Of a stretch of DNA of 64,000 nt, positions 23,616 through 34,065 are shown in pieces. The notes under the pieces were generated by a model. The model was given only the letters and a program-made list of their open reading frames with translations. It had not been told where the DNA came from and made no database searches. The stretch spans positions 117,300 through 181,299 of the forward strand of contig CACIKV010000001.1 of assembly GCA_902587325.1 (NCBI GenBank), given 5' to 3'. The position numbers and the translations under genes were made by a program. The DNA comes from an uncultured Bacteroidota bacterium (GTDB lineage: Bacteria > Bacteroidota > Bacteroidia > Flavobacteriales > Flavobacteriaceae). The stretch's first letter is position 1, and every line of letters starts with the position of its first letter.

Positions 23616-25024
23616 TTTTTTGATAAATCTCTAATAAAAAAAGATGATGCTGGTAATCCCTCAAGGTTAAAAAGAGTTGAATCAAAATAATTTTTCCATC
23701 CATATCTTATCATTGACGGCTCATTAACCTCACTTGATTCAACAATTACTCTCCCATTCCACGTTATAGATGCTTTTGCTTGATGAAAAATACCATCAAT
23801 ACCTGAAATTTCAAAATCTTTTAGTGGCCCGTTAAACTCATAAAAACCATTTTTTGCATAATCAAAAGTAAGTTCAACTTTAGACCCATTGACTTGATAT
23901 GATTTAATTATTGGCCCAGAGGGAACGATGCTATTTATACTGTAAGTATTGTTAAGAGCCCAATATGCAAGTCTTTTCCCAACTTTAATTTTTTCGGACG
24001 GATGAATAGAATTTAAATCCCCAATATCACTTGTTACAGCCATTCCAGAATTTCTTATAAGATCCATGGCATTTAATTGGGCTTCTCTTAACAACGCAGA
24101 ACTTTTTTTATCCTTTCCCTCATACTTAAATGGAGCTATTTGAGCATAAAAAAAATAAAAATCTCCCTGATCCCAATTGGTTCTCCAACTTTCGACCATT
24201 ATTTTCATTAATTCAGCATAGAAACTTGATCTATTTCTGTTATTTTCTCCTTGGTACCAAATAGCACCTTTAATTGTATATGGAATTAAAGGGTTAATCA
24301 TTCCATTAAATAGAAAGGATGGTTCATGATTTTTTAATTTATTTCTACTATGATTTTTAATTAAATCTCTGCTAAAATTAGAATCTAAAAACTCCTTATC
24401 TGTCCATGCTTCAGCAGGTGTTCCACCCCAAGAAGTATGGATAATTCCAACTGGAACATTTAACACTTCACTGACATAAGATGCAAAAATATATGCTACT
24501 GCACTGAAATCTCTAACTGATTCAGGACTTGAAATTTCCCAAAAACCATCAAAATTTTCTAAAGGGACTTCACTTGCTTTTTTTGGTACAGTAATTAATC
24601 TAACTAAGTTATTTTTTGATTTTGCGATAATTTCTTGAGATCCAAATACAGGTTCATTTTGAAATCCACTTAATGGCATTTCCATGTTAGATTGACCCGA
24701 ACCAAACCAAACTTCTCCTAATAGAATATTTTTAATAGTCTTAATGTCATTTTTTGTTTTAATTGATAAAGTTTGAGGACCTTTCTTGAAATTAGTTTTA
24801 ACTTTTATTTTCCAATACCCATTAATATCGGATTTGATTTTGTAAGTTTTATCTTCCCAACTTGAATTTATTTTAACTAATTGATTTGATCCTGATTTTC
24901 CCCAAATATTAACATCAGAATTTCTTTGTAAAACCATATTGTCAGAGAAAAGAGAGTTTAATTTAATCTGAGAATTAACAAAAAAAGAATTTACTAAAAG
25001 AAAAAAGTAAATTAGTTTCTTCAT
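23612..25024 (-). CDS. Sialate O-acetylesterase-like (SASA domain) esterase
   Basis: LFSDNMVLQRNSDVNIWG, GEVWFGSGQSNMEMPLSG, VGIIHTSWGGTPAEAWTD, GAIWYQGENNRNRS. Confidence 0.92.
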   Translation of the reverse strand: MKKLIYFFLLVNSFFVNSQIKLNSLFSDNMVLQRNSDVNIWGKSGSNQLVKINSSWEDKTYKIKSDINGYWKIKVKTNFKKGPQTLSIKTKNDIKTIKNILLGEVWFGSGQSNMEMPLSGFQNEPVFGSQEIIAKSKNNLVRLITVPKKASEVPLENFDGFWEISSPESVRDFSAVAYIFASYVSEVLNVPVGIIHTSWGGTPAEAWTDKEFLDSNFSRDLIKNHSRNKLKNHEPSFLFNGMINPLIPYTIKGAIWYQGENNRNRSSFYAELMKIMVESWRTNWDQGDFYFFYAQIAPFKYEGKDKKSSALLREAQLNAMDLIRNSGMAVTSDIGDLNSIHPSEKIKVGKRLAYWALNNTYSINSIVPSGPIIKSYQVNGSKVELTFDYAKNGFYEFNGPLKDFEISGIDGIFHQAKASITWNGRVIVESSEVNEPSMIRYGWKNYFDSTLFNLEGLPASSFFIRDLSKN

Positions 25025-26628
25025 TAATATAAGAATTGCTTGTCAAGCTCCTCTGAATCTTTATATTTAACTCTCAAATCAGCTAATTTGACCTTAAGAT
25101 CTTTAACTATTTCTGAATACGCAGGATCATTATATACATTTGTCATTTCATTTGGATCATTTAATCTATCGTATAACTCCCATTCTTCAACATCAAAATA
25201 AAATTTTACAAGCTTAAATTCTTTATTTACAATTCCATAGTGCCTTTTAGCCATATGCACTGAAGGATACTCATAATAATGGTAATAAACAGCATCTCTT
25301 TTCCACGTGTCAGTTTTACCTGTTAATAGTGGAATTAAGCTTTCTCCTTGCATATCATCTGGAGCATCAATCATAGCAGCCTCTAAAAAAGTTTGAGCAA
25401 AATCAAGATTTTGAACCATCTCCTCGTTTGTAGTCCCTGGCATAATTTTATTAGGCCATTTAATTAAAAGTGGAGTTTTGAAAGATTCATTATATATAAA
25501 TCTTTTATCAAACCACCCATGCTCACCTAAATAAAATCCTTGATCAGATGTATAAACAACTAAAGTGTTTTCATCCAAGCCAGTATCTTCTAAATAGTCT
25601 AAAACTCTTCCAACATTATCATCAATTGATGAAATTGTAGCTAGATAATCTTGCATATATCTCTGGTATTTCCATCTCATTTTTTCTTTGTCATTCATTT
25701 TAGGCCAATTTGTTCTAAAATCTTCATTAATTTTATCAATGACCTCTTCATATTTAGGTTTTTGTTCATCATTAACTCTTTTTGTATATGGGCCATGAAA
25801 ATCATTTGGATTTTCTCTAATTTGTGTGCCGTCTCCTCTTATATAAACAATTTCAGGCTCAACTTTTCCCATTTCCTTAACAGTCTCAGGTCTTACCTTG
25901 CTATCGTGTGAGTATCTCATGTGAGTTAAAATATTCATTTCAGCAGACTTTGCTGCAGTTCCCCTCCCAGAGTAGTCATCAAAAAGCGTCTCTGGCTCAG
26001 GAAATTCTTTTTCATAAAATTCAGCAAACTTCTCTGTACTAGGCCACCAGGGTCTGTGAGGAGCTTTATGCAAATACATCATCATAAAAGGTTTTTCTTT
26101 GTCTCTTTTTTTCTCAAACCAATCAAGCGTAACATCAGTAATAACATCAGTAACATAACCATTAATTAAAGTGTCTCCATCTTTTCCGATAAAAAGGGGA
26201 TTTATATAATTTCCTTGACCAGGTAGAATTAAAAAATCATCAACACCTTTAGGATTGTTTCCAAAATGTAACTTTCCAAACATTGCTGTTTGGTATCCTG
26301 CTTTTTGAAATAATTGGGGAAAAGTAACTTGTGTTGTATCAAATTTAGCATGGTTATCAATCTTTCCATTTAAGTGACTATGTTTTCCAGTTAAAATTAC
26401 AGCTCTAGAGGGTGCACAAATTGAATTTGTTACACATGCATTTGTAAATAAAATACCTTCATCGGCAATACGGTCGATATTAGGTGTTTGAATAAGTTTA
26501 TCGTCGTATGCACTAATAGCTTGATAAGCATGGTCGTCCGACATTATGAATAAAATGTTTGGTCTTTTATCATTATCTGAACAACTAAACATTAATAAGA
26601 GAATAAAAAATAGAAGAAATTTTTTCAT
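25024..26628 (-). CDS. Sulfatase (formylglycine-dependent, Cys-type) lipoprotein
   Basis: Lipobox LLLMFSCSDN; RPNILFIMSDDHAYQ; CAPSRAVILTGK (C-x-P-S-R maturation motif); YTSDQGFYLGEHGWFDKR. Confidence 0.95.
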   Translation of the reverse strand: MKKFLLFFILLLMFSCSDNDKRPNILFIMSDDHAYQAISAYDDKLIQTPNIDRIADEGILFTNACVTNSICAPSRAVILTGKHSHLNGKIDNHAKFDTTQVTFPQLFQKAGYQTAMFGKLHFGNNPKGVDDFLILPGQGNYINPLFIGKDGDTLINGYVTDVITDVTLDWFEKKRDKEKPFMMMYLHKAPHRPWWPSTEKFAEFYEKEFPEPETLFDDYSGRGTAAKSAEMNILTHMRYSHDSKVRPETVKEMGKVEPEIVYIRGDGTQIRENPNDFHGPYTKRVNDEQKPKYEEVIDKINEDFRTNWPKMNDKEKMRWKYQRYMQDYLATISSIDDNVGRVLDYLEDTGLDENTLVVYTSDQGFYLGEHGWFDKRFIYNESFKTPLLIKWPNKIMPGTTNEEMVQNLDFAQTFLEAAMIDAPDDMQGESLIPLLTGKTDTWKRDAVYYHYYEYPSVHMAKRHYGIVNKEFKLVKFYFDVEEWELYDRLNDPNEMTNVYNDPAYSEIVKDLKVKLADLRVKYKDSEELDKQFLY

Positions 26629-26736
26629 TTGGATTGTGTTTATTAATAAATATATTTCTTTAATAATAAAAAATCAACGAATTGAATATAAATAACAGCA
26701 ATAAGTTAACTTTAAACATTATAAAAAATTGATTTT

Positions 26737-27765
26737 ATGAAAATTTTGGTGACCGGAGGATTAGGATTTATTGGCTCTCATACTAGTGTTGAATTAATAA
26801 ACAAAGGCTATGATGTAACTATTATTGATAACCTTGTAAATTCTAATATTAGTGTTTTAAAAAATATTGAAAAAATTACTGGAATTAGACCTGAATTTCA
26901 TAAAATTGATTTGAGAAATAAAAATGAACTAAAAAAAAAATTTAGATCTAATATTTTTAATGGAGTTATTCATTTTGCAGCATTAAAATCTGTTTCTGAA
27001 AGTGTAAAAAACCCGGAGTTATATCTAACAAATAATGTTGAAGCAACAAAAAATCTACTTGATTTTATTGCATCAAAAAACAGAAAAACTAATTTAATTT
27101 TTAGTTCAAGTTGTACCGTATATGGTCAAGCTAAAAAATTACCAATTAATGAATCAAGTCCAGTTGTTAAACAGGAGTCTCCATACGGTGAATCAAAAAA
27201 AATTTGTGAGGAAATAATTAGAAATGAAATAGTCATAAATAAAAATATTAATGGAATCAGTCTTAGATACTTTAATCCAATTGGCGCACACGAGTCATCA
27301 TTAATCGGAGAACATCCTAAGGGTATACCTGAAAATTTAGTTCCATATATAACTCAATTTGCAATTGGTAAAAGAAAAGAATTAATAATTTTTGGAAATG
27401 ATTATCCAACCATTGACGGAACATGTATAAGAGACTACATTCATATTAAAGATTTAGCAAATGCACATGTTAGTGCTTTAGAATTTCTCTCAAAAATGAA
27501 AAAGGAAAATTTTTATGATTTTTTTAATGTTGGTACTGGCAGAGGAACAACTGTATTAGAACTTATAAAAATATTTGAGGATACAAATAATATAAAATTA
27601 AAATATAAAATTGGAAATAGAAGAGCAGGTGATATAATAGCAGCATATGCAGACATCAAAAAAATAAATACTACCATTGGATGGTATGCAAAAAACACTA
27701 TATCTAATGCTTTAAAAACAGCTTGGAATTGGGAAAAACAACAAAGTAAATTAAATGATAATTAA
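26737..27765 (+). CDS. galE: UDP-glucose 4-epimerase
   Basis: MKILVTGGLGFIGSHTSVELI; SSSCTVYGQ; YGESKKICEEI; SLRYFNPIGAHESSLIGE. Confidence 0.96.
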   Translation: MKILVTGGLGFIGSHTSVELINKGYDVTIIDNLVNSNISVLKNIEKITGIRPEFHKIDLRNKNELKKKFRSNIFNGVIHFAALKSVSESVKNPELYLTNNVEATKNLLDFIASKNRKTNLIFSSSCTVYGQAKKLPINESSPVVKQESPYGESKKICEEIIRNEIVINKNINGISLRYFNPIGAHESSLIGEHPKGIPENLVPYITQFAIGKRKELIIFGNDYPTIDGTCIRDYIHIKDLANAHVSALEFLSKMKKENFYDFFNVGTGRGTTVLELIKIFEDTNNIKLKYKIGNRRAGDIIAAYADIKKINTTIGWYAKNTISNALKTAWNWEKQQSKLNDN

Positions 27766-28864
27766 GGTTAAATCTCCAGGAAGAATAAATTTAATTGGTG
27801 AACATACTGATTATAACGGAGGATATGTTCTGCCAGGAACGATCAATAAGGCAATTAACTTTGAAATTTTTAAAGTTAAAAAAGTTTATTGTGAGGTTAA
27901 ATCTGCAAAAATTAATAAATTATTAATTTTTGAAATAAACAATATAAAAAAAAGTGAAACTCATTGGCACAATTATATTTTAGGTACTATTGATTACTTT
28001 TTAAGTAAAAAAAATAAAATTACACCTTTCAAATGCTCTATCAAATCAAATCTTCCAATTGGTTCTGGGATAAGCTCCTCATCTGCTTTAATATCTGGAT
28101 TTGCAAAAGCAATAATTGAACTATTTGAATTAAAATACAGTAAATCAGATATTGTTAAAATAGTTAGTTACGTAGAGAGAAATTTTATCGGTTTGAGGGG
28201 CGGAATTATGGATCAATTTACAATAAATTATGGTTTAAAAGATAATCTTATTTTACTAAATTGTGATAATTCAAGTTACAATTATATTCAATTTAAAAGT
28301 AAATCTTTTTGTATTTTACTTCTGAATACAAATGTTAAGCATAGTTTAATTAATTCAGCTTATAACGATAGAGTTAATGAGTGTCTAGATGCTGAAAAAA
28401 TATTAAATACTTATTTTAATTGTAATAAAAAATTGGCAAATTTCACTCTTGATGAATTAGATTTAGTCAAAGATAAATTAAACCTAATTAGCTTTAAAAG
28501 AGCAAGATTTGTAATAAGTGAAAATACCAGAACTTTGAATGGTGCAGAGCTGTTAAAAAAATCAAATTATCATGAATTTGGAAAGTTAATGTATGATTCT
28601 CACAATGGTTTGAAAAATCTTTATGAAGTAAGCTGTGTTGAACTTGATTTCATTGTAGATTATACAAAAAAGTTAAATTATGTGGCAGGTTCAAGAATGA
28701 TGGGTGGAGGATTTGGTGGTTGTACCATAAATTTAATTGAAAAAAAAATTATAGATAAATTTATTGATGATATTTCCAAAAGCTATTTAACTACTTTTCA
28801 TAAGAATCTTACACCCATTAAAGTTAATATTGCCAATGGATTGACCTTTAAAAAAATTAAGTAG
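27755..28864 (+). CDS. galK: Galactokinase
   Basis: [57 protein letters not shown]. Confidence 0.96.
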   Translation: MIIKVKSPGRINLIGEHTDYNGGYVLPGTINKAINFEIFKVKKVYCEVKSAKINKLLIFEINNIKKSETHWHNYILGTIDYFLSKKNKITPFKCSIKSNLPIGSGISSSSALISGFAKAIIELFELKYSKSDIVKIVSYVERNFIGLRGGIMDQFTINYGLKDNLILLNCDNSSYNYIQFKSKSFCILLLNTNVKHSLINSAYNDRVNECLDAEKILNTYFNCNKKLANFTLDELDLVKDKLNLISFKRARFVISENTRTLNGAELLKKSNYHEFGKLMYDSHNGLKNLYEVSCVELDFIVDYTKKLNYVAGSRMMGGGFGGCTINLIEKKIIDKFIDDISKSYLTTFHKNLTPIKVNIANGLTFKKIK

Positions 28865-30410
28865 CAACATTTACAGCTCTAGTCTCCCTAATAACGGTAA
28901 CTTTAACCTGACCAGGGTATGTCATTTCATTTTGAATTTTCTGTGATATTTCAAATGAAAGTTTTTTTGACATTTGATCATCAATTTTCTCACTTTCTAC
29001 CATTACCCTAAGTTCTCTTCCAGCTTGAATTGCAAAAGCTTTATTTACTCCATCAAAACTATATGCAACATTTTCTAAATCTTTTAATCTTTGGATATAA
29101 CTTTCCATTACCTGTCTCCTAGCACCAGGTCTTGCCCCAGAGATTGAATCACAAACTTGAACAACTGGAGATAAAAGATTGCTCATTTCAATCTCATCAT
29201 GGTGCGCTCCAATTGCATTACAAACATCTCCTTTTTCACCAAATTTTTCAGCCCACTGCATGCCAAGTAATGCATGTGGAGTTTCAGATTCCTCCTCAGG
29301 AACTTTACCAATATCGTGTAGTAATCCAGCTCTTTTAGCTAGCTTAGTATTTAAACCTAATTCAGATGCCATTATACTACACAACTTTGCTACTTCTTTA
29401 GAATGTTGTAATAGGTTTTGACCATATGAGGATCTAAATTTCATTCTGCCAACTGCTTTAATTAATTTAGGATGCAATCCATGAATTCCTAAATCAATTA
29501 CAGTTCTTTTACCGATTTCAACAATTTCATTTTCTATTTCCTTAGATGTTTTTTTTACTACATCTTCAATTCTAGCAGGGTGAATTCTACCGTCTGTAAC
29601 TAATTTTTTTAATGATAAACGTGCAACCTCTCTTCGTACTGAATCAAAACAAGAAAGTAATATAGCTTCAGGTGTATCATCAACTACTACTTCAACACCA
29701 GTAGCACTTTCTAGAGCTTTAATATTTCTTCCCTCACGACCAATTATTCTACCTTTAATATCGTCGGATTCAATATTGAAAACAGAAACACAATTATCAA
29801 TCGCTTCCTCGGTCCCTAATCTTTGAATTGAAGTTATTACAATTTTTTTAGCTTCTTGTTTAGCAGATAACTTAGCTTCATCTATTATATTTTGAGATAT
29901 TTCTAAAGCTTGGGATCTAACTTCATCTTTTAGCACTTTAAGTAACTCATCTCTTGCTTGATTCGCAGAATAACCAGCAATTTTTTCAATCTCTTTGATC
30001 TGGTTTTTTTGGATTTTATCAATCTCTAGTTTCTTTTTATCAATGGAATCATTTTTTTTATTGAAAGTTTTAATTTTATCTTCTAAATCTAATTTAAGTT
30101 TTTCAATTTTTTTTGATTTTAAGTCTACTTCACTTTCTTTTAATTTTAAATTTTGTTTTTTTTCTTTGTTTTCTGCTTCTTTTGATAAAATATACTTTTC
30201 ATGCTGAGATTTTAAATCTAAGAATTTTTCTTTCGCTTGTAAAATTTTATTATTTTTTATATTTTCAGCTTCAATCTGCGCATCAATTAATATTTTATCA
30301 GCAGAAGAAATCCTATCCTGAAGGTATCTTTTATTAAAAATTTTGGTAATAAAAAAACCGGTAATTCCACCAAGAAAAAAGCCTATTGATATATAAACTA
30401 AATATTCCAT
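28857..30410 (-). CDS. rny: Ribonuclease Y
   Basis: N-terminal TM plus coiled coil; KH domain [36 protein letters not shown] domain [15 protein letters not shown]. Confidence 0.97.
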   Translation of the reverse strand: MEYLVYISIGFFLGGITGFFITKIFNKRYLQDRISSADKILIDAQIEAENIKNNKILQAKEKFLDLKSQHEKYILSKEAENKEKKQNLKLKESEVDLKSKKIEKLKLDLEDKIKTFNKKNDSIDKKKLEIDKIQKNQIKEIEKIAGYSANQARDELLKVLKDEVRSQALEISQNIIDEAKLSAKQEAKKIVITSIQRLGTEEAIDNCVSVFNIESDDIKGRIIGREGRNIKALESATGVEVVVDDTPEAILLSCFDSVRREVARLSLKKLVTDGRIHPARIEDVVKKTSKEIENEIVEIGKRTVIDLGIHGLHPKLIKAVGRMKFRSSYGQNLLQHSKEVAKLCSIMASELGLNTKLAKRAGLLHDIGKVPEEESETPHALLGMQWAEKFGEKGDVCNAIGAHHDEIEMSNLLSPVVQVCDSISGARPGARRQVMESYIQRLKDLENVAYSFDGVNKAFAIQAGRELRVMVESEKIDDQMSKKLSFEISQKIQNEMTYPGQVKVTVIRETRAVNVAT

Positions 30411-30427
30411 AATTATTTTAAAAAAAA

Positions 30428-30577
30428 CCTACATACAGATTGATTGCATAAACTCTATTTATACAAGTTTAGAGCTAACTAAATATTCGAAAATCCTAAA
30501 AAAGGCACGCTCTAGCATTTAGACTCACTCTTTTTAATTTATTAGTGTTGAGTTTACCAAATTAAATCTGATGTAGG
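30428..30577 (-). ncRNA. ssrS: Probable 6S RNA (6S-Flavo-like) between zapA and rny
   Basis: Untranslated interval between zapA and rny. Nested complementarity: closing stem 30428-30441 (CCTACATACAGATT) with 30565-30577 (AATCTGATGTAGG, one bulge), second stem 30449-30455 (TAAACTC) with 30550-30556 (GAGTTTA), apical stem 30470-30475 (TAGAGC) with 30509-30514 (GCTCTA), leaving a large central bubble. Strand inferred from the flanking operon. Confidence 0.72.
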
Positions 30578-30602
30578 TAGTATTAATTTATTTAAATGAA
30601 CG

Positions 30603-30887
30603 TTAAGAATCTAAACATTGGGATAATAAATTATTAATATTAATTAACTCATGGTTAATTTCATTAATATTATCATCTTCATTTTTAGAAAAATTTTTAG
30701 ATTGACTTATTATCTGTAGCGCACACATTGCTAGACTATCTTGCTTATCTTTAACAGCATATTTCTTTTCATATTCAACAATCATATTATTAATTTGCTT
30801 TGATGCTTTTCTTAATAATTCCTCTTGACTAGGATTTACATTTAAAGGATAAATTCTATTTGCAATATTTAATTTAATTTTTTGCAT
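30603..30887 (-). CDS. zapA: Cell division protein ZapA
   Basis: KLNIANRIYPLNVNPSQEELLRKASKQINNMIVEYEKKYAVKDKQDSLAMCALQI. Confidence 0.9.
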   Translation of the reverse strand: MQKIKLNIANRIYPLNVNPSQEELLRKASKQINNMIVEYEKKYAVKDKQDSLAMCALQIISQSKNFSKNEDDNINEINHELININNLLSQCLDS

Positions 30888-31174
30888 TAAGAAGTTAATT
30901 TAATAATACAATCATCAATTTCATTAATCATTTTTTTAATTTTTCTTTTTGTTTTGTTCTTATCATTACTACCTAAAATAGCTTTTCCCATTTCTAATGC
31001 ATTATATTTTTCTTTCAATTTAATTATAACATTATCCTTATCTTTCAATATTTGTTTTACACTTAGAAGTTCATTAGAAAGCTCTGTATTTGAAGATTTT
31101 ACACTGTTAAATTTTTTTATGAGTAATTGCGTATTGTTTTTTAATTCTTCAATTATGAGCAAACTTTCTTTCAA
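30887..31174 (-). CDS. Small coiled-coil protein encoded directly upstream of zapA
   Basis: 95 aa, heptad-rich; stop/start overlap (TAATG) with zapA. Confidence 0.8.
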   Translation of the reverse strand: MKESLLIIEELKNNTQLLIKKFNSVKSSNTELSNELLSVKQILKDKDNVIIKLKEKYNALEMGKAILGSNDKNKTKRKIKKMINEIDDCIIKLTS

Positions 31175-31235
31175 AATTTTCAGCTATTATTTAAATTTAA
31201 AGTTAATTAATTTTTTGTAAGCTTTAGAAACATTA

Positions 31236-32879
31236 ATGTTGAAAAAATTATTTTATTACATATTAGTTTTAATTTTTCATTTTAACTATTCTCAAAATAA
31301 ATTTAATTCTCCAATAGATTATGGTATTTTACTAAGCGGGAATTTTGGAGAAATTAGATCAAGTGGCTTTCATACTGGAATTGATATTAAGACAAAGGGT
31401 AAAGAGGGAGAAATAATACGATCTATCGATGATGGATATATTTCTAGAATACAAGTTTCGACTACTGGATATGGAAAAGTCATATACATAAATCATTATA
31501 ACGGCTTAAAATCTGTTTATGGACACCTTGAAAACTTTAGTAAAAATATTGAAAATGAAGTTAAATACTATCAATACAAAAACAAAAGCTACATAATAAA
31601 TTTATACTTTAAAGAGAATGAGATTAACGTAAAAAAGGGTGAGGTAATTGGTTTTTCAGGAAATACAGGAACTTCATTTGGACCCCATCTTCACTTCGAA
31701 ATTAGAACACTAAACGATATTCCTTTAAACCCTTTAGGATATAAATATAATATTGCTGACACTATAAGACCGGTAGCTAGAAGACTATATGTTTATAAAA
31801 AAAATCATGGTTCATTATATAAAAAAAGACTACAAATTAAGAGACATAATGATAGTGTTTATAAAGCGGAATTAAAGTCAAATGATACAATTTTTTTTGG
31901 TATTGAAACAACAGATAATCAAAGCTATACATATAATATAAATGGTACGTATAGAATATTACTTCAAGAAGAGGAAAAAGATTTAATAGAATTTAAATTT
32001 GACTCTCTAACCTTCAATGAAAAAAAAATGTTTTTAAAACACTTAGACTTTGAAGAATTGATAAGAAATAATGCAAAAATAATATTATTGAATGACGAAA
32101 TTGATAGCAATTATAAATTTGTTAAAGAAAATAAATCTGGAAAGTTTTATATTAAAAATTCTGAAATAAGAAATTTTACAATAAAACTTTCAGACTTCAA
32201 TAACAACAATACCTATGTTAAAATCAAAGTTTTTGGGGATAGCATAAAAAAATTTCAAGGTTCTAAAAATATACAGTACGAAAAGGAAATTAAATCCAAT
32301 CTGAGTTATAACCTGACATATAACAACGCAAATGTAAAATTTATGAAAAACACTTTTTATAAAGATGTAACTATTCATTTTGATTTCAATAACGATACTT
32401 TATTCATCACAAACCCTTATATTCCTGTAAACAAATCATTTTTAATTAATTTCCCTGTAAAGAATAAATTCACAAAAGGTGCTTATTTAGCAAGAGCTGA
32501 TAAAAATGATAATATTTATTATTCAAGCTCAAAAATCATAAACAATTACATTGTTTCAAATTCTAAATCTTTAGGAAAATATTTTATAAGTATAGACACA
32601 GTCTCACCAAAAATTAAAAAAATTGGAAAAGATAATTCATTAAGTAAAAAACAAAAGTTAAGATATTATATACATGATAATGAAACTGGAATTAAAAAAT
32701 ATCAAGCCTTCATTAATGATCAATGGGCACTTTTTGAATATGAGCCAAAAAAAAATTACATCCAGTATACGCCAGATAATTTTGTCAAACTTGAAAAAGT
32801 AAACAATTTACTAATTATATTAGAAGATATGGTTGGTAATAAAAAAGAGTTTTCAGAAATTTTTTATTACAAAAATTAA
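31236..32879 (+). CDS. M23-family metallopeptidase (LytM/peptidoglycan endopeptidase)
   Basis: GEIRSSGFHTGIDIKTKGKEGEIIRSIDDGYISRI; VIYINHYNGLKSVYGHL; FGPHLHFEIR. Confidence 0.93.
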   Translation: MLKKLFYYILVLIFHFNYSQNKFNSPIDYGILLSGNFGEIRSSGFHTGIDIKTKGKEGEIIRSIDDGYISRIQVSTTGYGKVIYINHYNGLKSVYGHLENFSKNIENEVKYYQYKNKSYIINLYFKENEINVKKGEVIGFSGNTGTSFGPHLHFEIRTLNDIPLNPLGYKYNIADTIRPVARRLYVYKKNHGSLYKKRLQIKRHNDSVYKAELKSNDTIFFGIETTDNQSYTYNINGTYRILLQEEEKDLIEFKFDSLTFNEKKMFLKHLDFEELIRNNAKIILLNDEIDSNYKFVKENKSGKFYIKNSEIRNFTIKLSDFNNNNTYVKIKVFGDSIKKFQGSKNIQYEKEIKSNLSYNLTYNNANVKFMKNTFYKDVTIHFDFNNDTLFITNPYIPVNKSFLINFPVKNKFTKGAYLARADKNDNIYYSSSKIINNYIVSNSKSLGKYFISIDTVSPKIKKIGKDNSLSKKQKLRYYIHDNETGIKKYQAFINDQWALFEYEPKKNYIQYTPDNFVKLEKVNNLLIILEDMVGNKKEFSEIFYYKN

Positions 32880-34015
32880 TTTTCGTCAATAAATTTATTC
32901 AAAAAATTTACAACCTTATCAACCTCATCTTTTTTATTTAATTTTGAAAATGAAAAGCGTAGCGAAATATTTTTCATTGCATCAGAATCAAGAATTTCTG
33001 AGAGAACATGAGATGGCTTATCACTTCCTGACTGACAGGCACTTCCTGCTGAGCAAGCTATTCCCTCCATATCTAACTTAAAGTTTAGTATGGGTTTTTT
33101 TTTAATATTAATTGGTAATAATATATTTAAAATTGTATGGCTAGATTTATTTATAGAACCATTTATTTTAAAATCAACACTTTTTCTTAATTCTCTTATA
33201 AAATATTTTTTTAACTCTTGAATTTTTTCTGTTTCAGTATCAAGTTTTTTATAAGCCTCAACAAATGCTACGTTTAAACCAGCTATGTTGTGAACACTTT
33301 CCGTTCCTCCTCTGCACCCCCTTTCTTGAGCTCCTCCTTCAATTAGAGAATTAAATTTTAATTTTTCTTTGACAAATGCAAATCCAATACCTTTAGGACC
33401 ATGAAATTTATGAGCTGAGCAGGTTATAAAATCAATATTAATTTTACTTAAATCAATTTTATAATGTCCTATGGTTTGAACTGTATCACTGTGGAATAAT
33501 GCATTAAACTTTTTACATATATTTCCAACTTCACTCAAATCTATAATTGAACCGATTTCATTGTTAATATGCATAAGGCTAACAAGTGTTTTTTTATTAG
33601 AATTGGAAAGTAAATTTTCCAGTTCAATTAAGTCAGGAAATCCCTGATTATTAACATTAATATATACCAGCTCAACATTGTATTTTATTTTACATGACTC
33701 AGAGGCAACTAATACTGCTTTATGTTCAATTTTTGTTGTAATAATTCTATCAATTTTGTGAGTCTCGACTGCACCCTTAATGATCATGTTATTTGATTCA
33801 GTACCACCAGAGGTAAAAATTATTTCTGAAGATTTTACATTTAGTTCATCTGCAATACTTTTTCTAACACCTTCTATTAAAGATCTTGATTCTCTTCCAA
33901 AAGAATGAATAGATGAGGGATTTCCAAAGTTATTTTTCATAACTTGAGATACGATGTCAGCCACATCTTCTGAGATTGGGGTTGTAGCTGCATTGTCAAA
34001 ATATACTTTGGACAT
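32876..34015 (-). CDS. Cysteine desulfurase (NifS/IscS family)
   Basis: MSKVYFDNAATTPISEDV; TSGGTESNNMIIKGAV; SAHKFHGPKGIGFAFV; CSAGSACQSG. The ORF-track start at 34027 is a TTG lying inside a -7 promoter element; the ATG at 34015 is preferred. Confidence 0.93.
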   Translation of the reverse strand: MSKVYFDNAATTPISEDVADIVSQVMKNNFGNPSSIHSFGRESRSLIEGVRKSIADELNVKSSEIIFTSGGTESNNMIIKGAVETHKIDRIITTKIEHKAVLVASESCKIKYNVELVYINVNNQGFPDLIELENLLSNSNKKTLVSLMHINNEIGSIIDLSEVGNICKKFNALFHSDTVQTIGHYKIDLSKINIDFITCSAHKFHGPKGIGFAFVKEKLKFNSLIEGGAQERGCRGGTESVHNIAGLNVAFVEAYKKLDTETEKIQELKKYFIRELRKSVDFKINGSINKSSHTILNILLPINIKKKPILNFKLDMEGIACSAGSACQSGSDKPSHVLSEILDSDAMKNISLRFSFSKLNKKDEVDKVVNFLNKFIDEN

Positions 34016-34024
34016 AAATTTTTT

Positions 34025-34032
34025 CAAATATA
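34025..34032 (-). promoter_or_regulatory. -7 element TATATTTG upstream of the cysteine desulfurase gene
   Basis: Plus-strand CAAATATA, ending about 10 nt upstream of the ATG. Confidence 0.5.
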
Positions 34033-34065
34033 TGCCAAATTTAAAATTAAACTAAATGTTATTGA

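Noticed and set aside
25651-25911. 86-aa plus-strand ORF opposite the sulfatase
   Set aside because: Shadow ORF; no initiation signals or motifs.
29132-30337. Several plus-strand ORFs opposite rny
   Set aside because: Antisense of the KH/HD and coiled-coil coding regions; Phe/Leu/Ser-rich artefacts.
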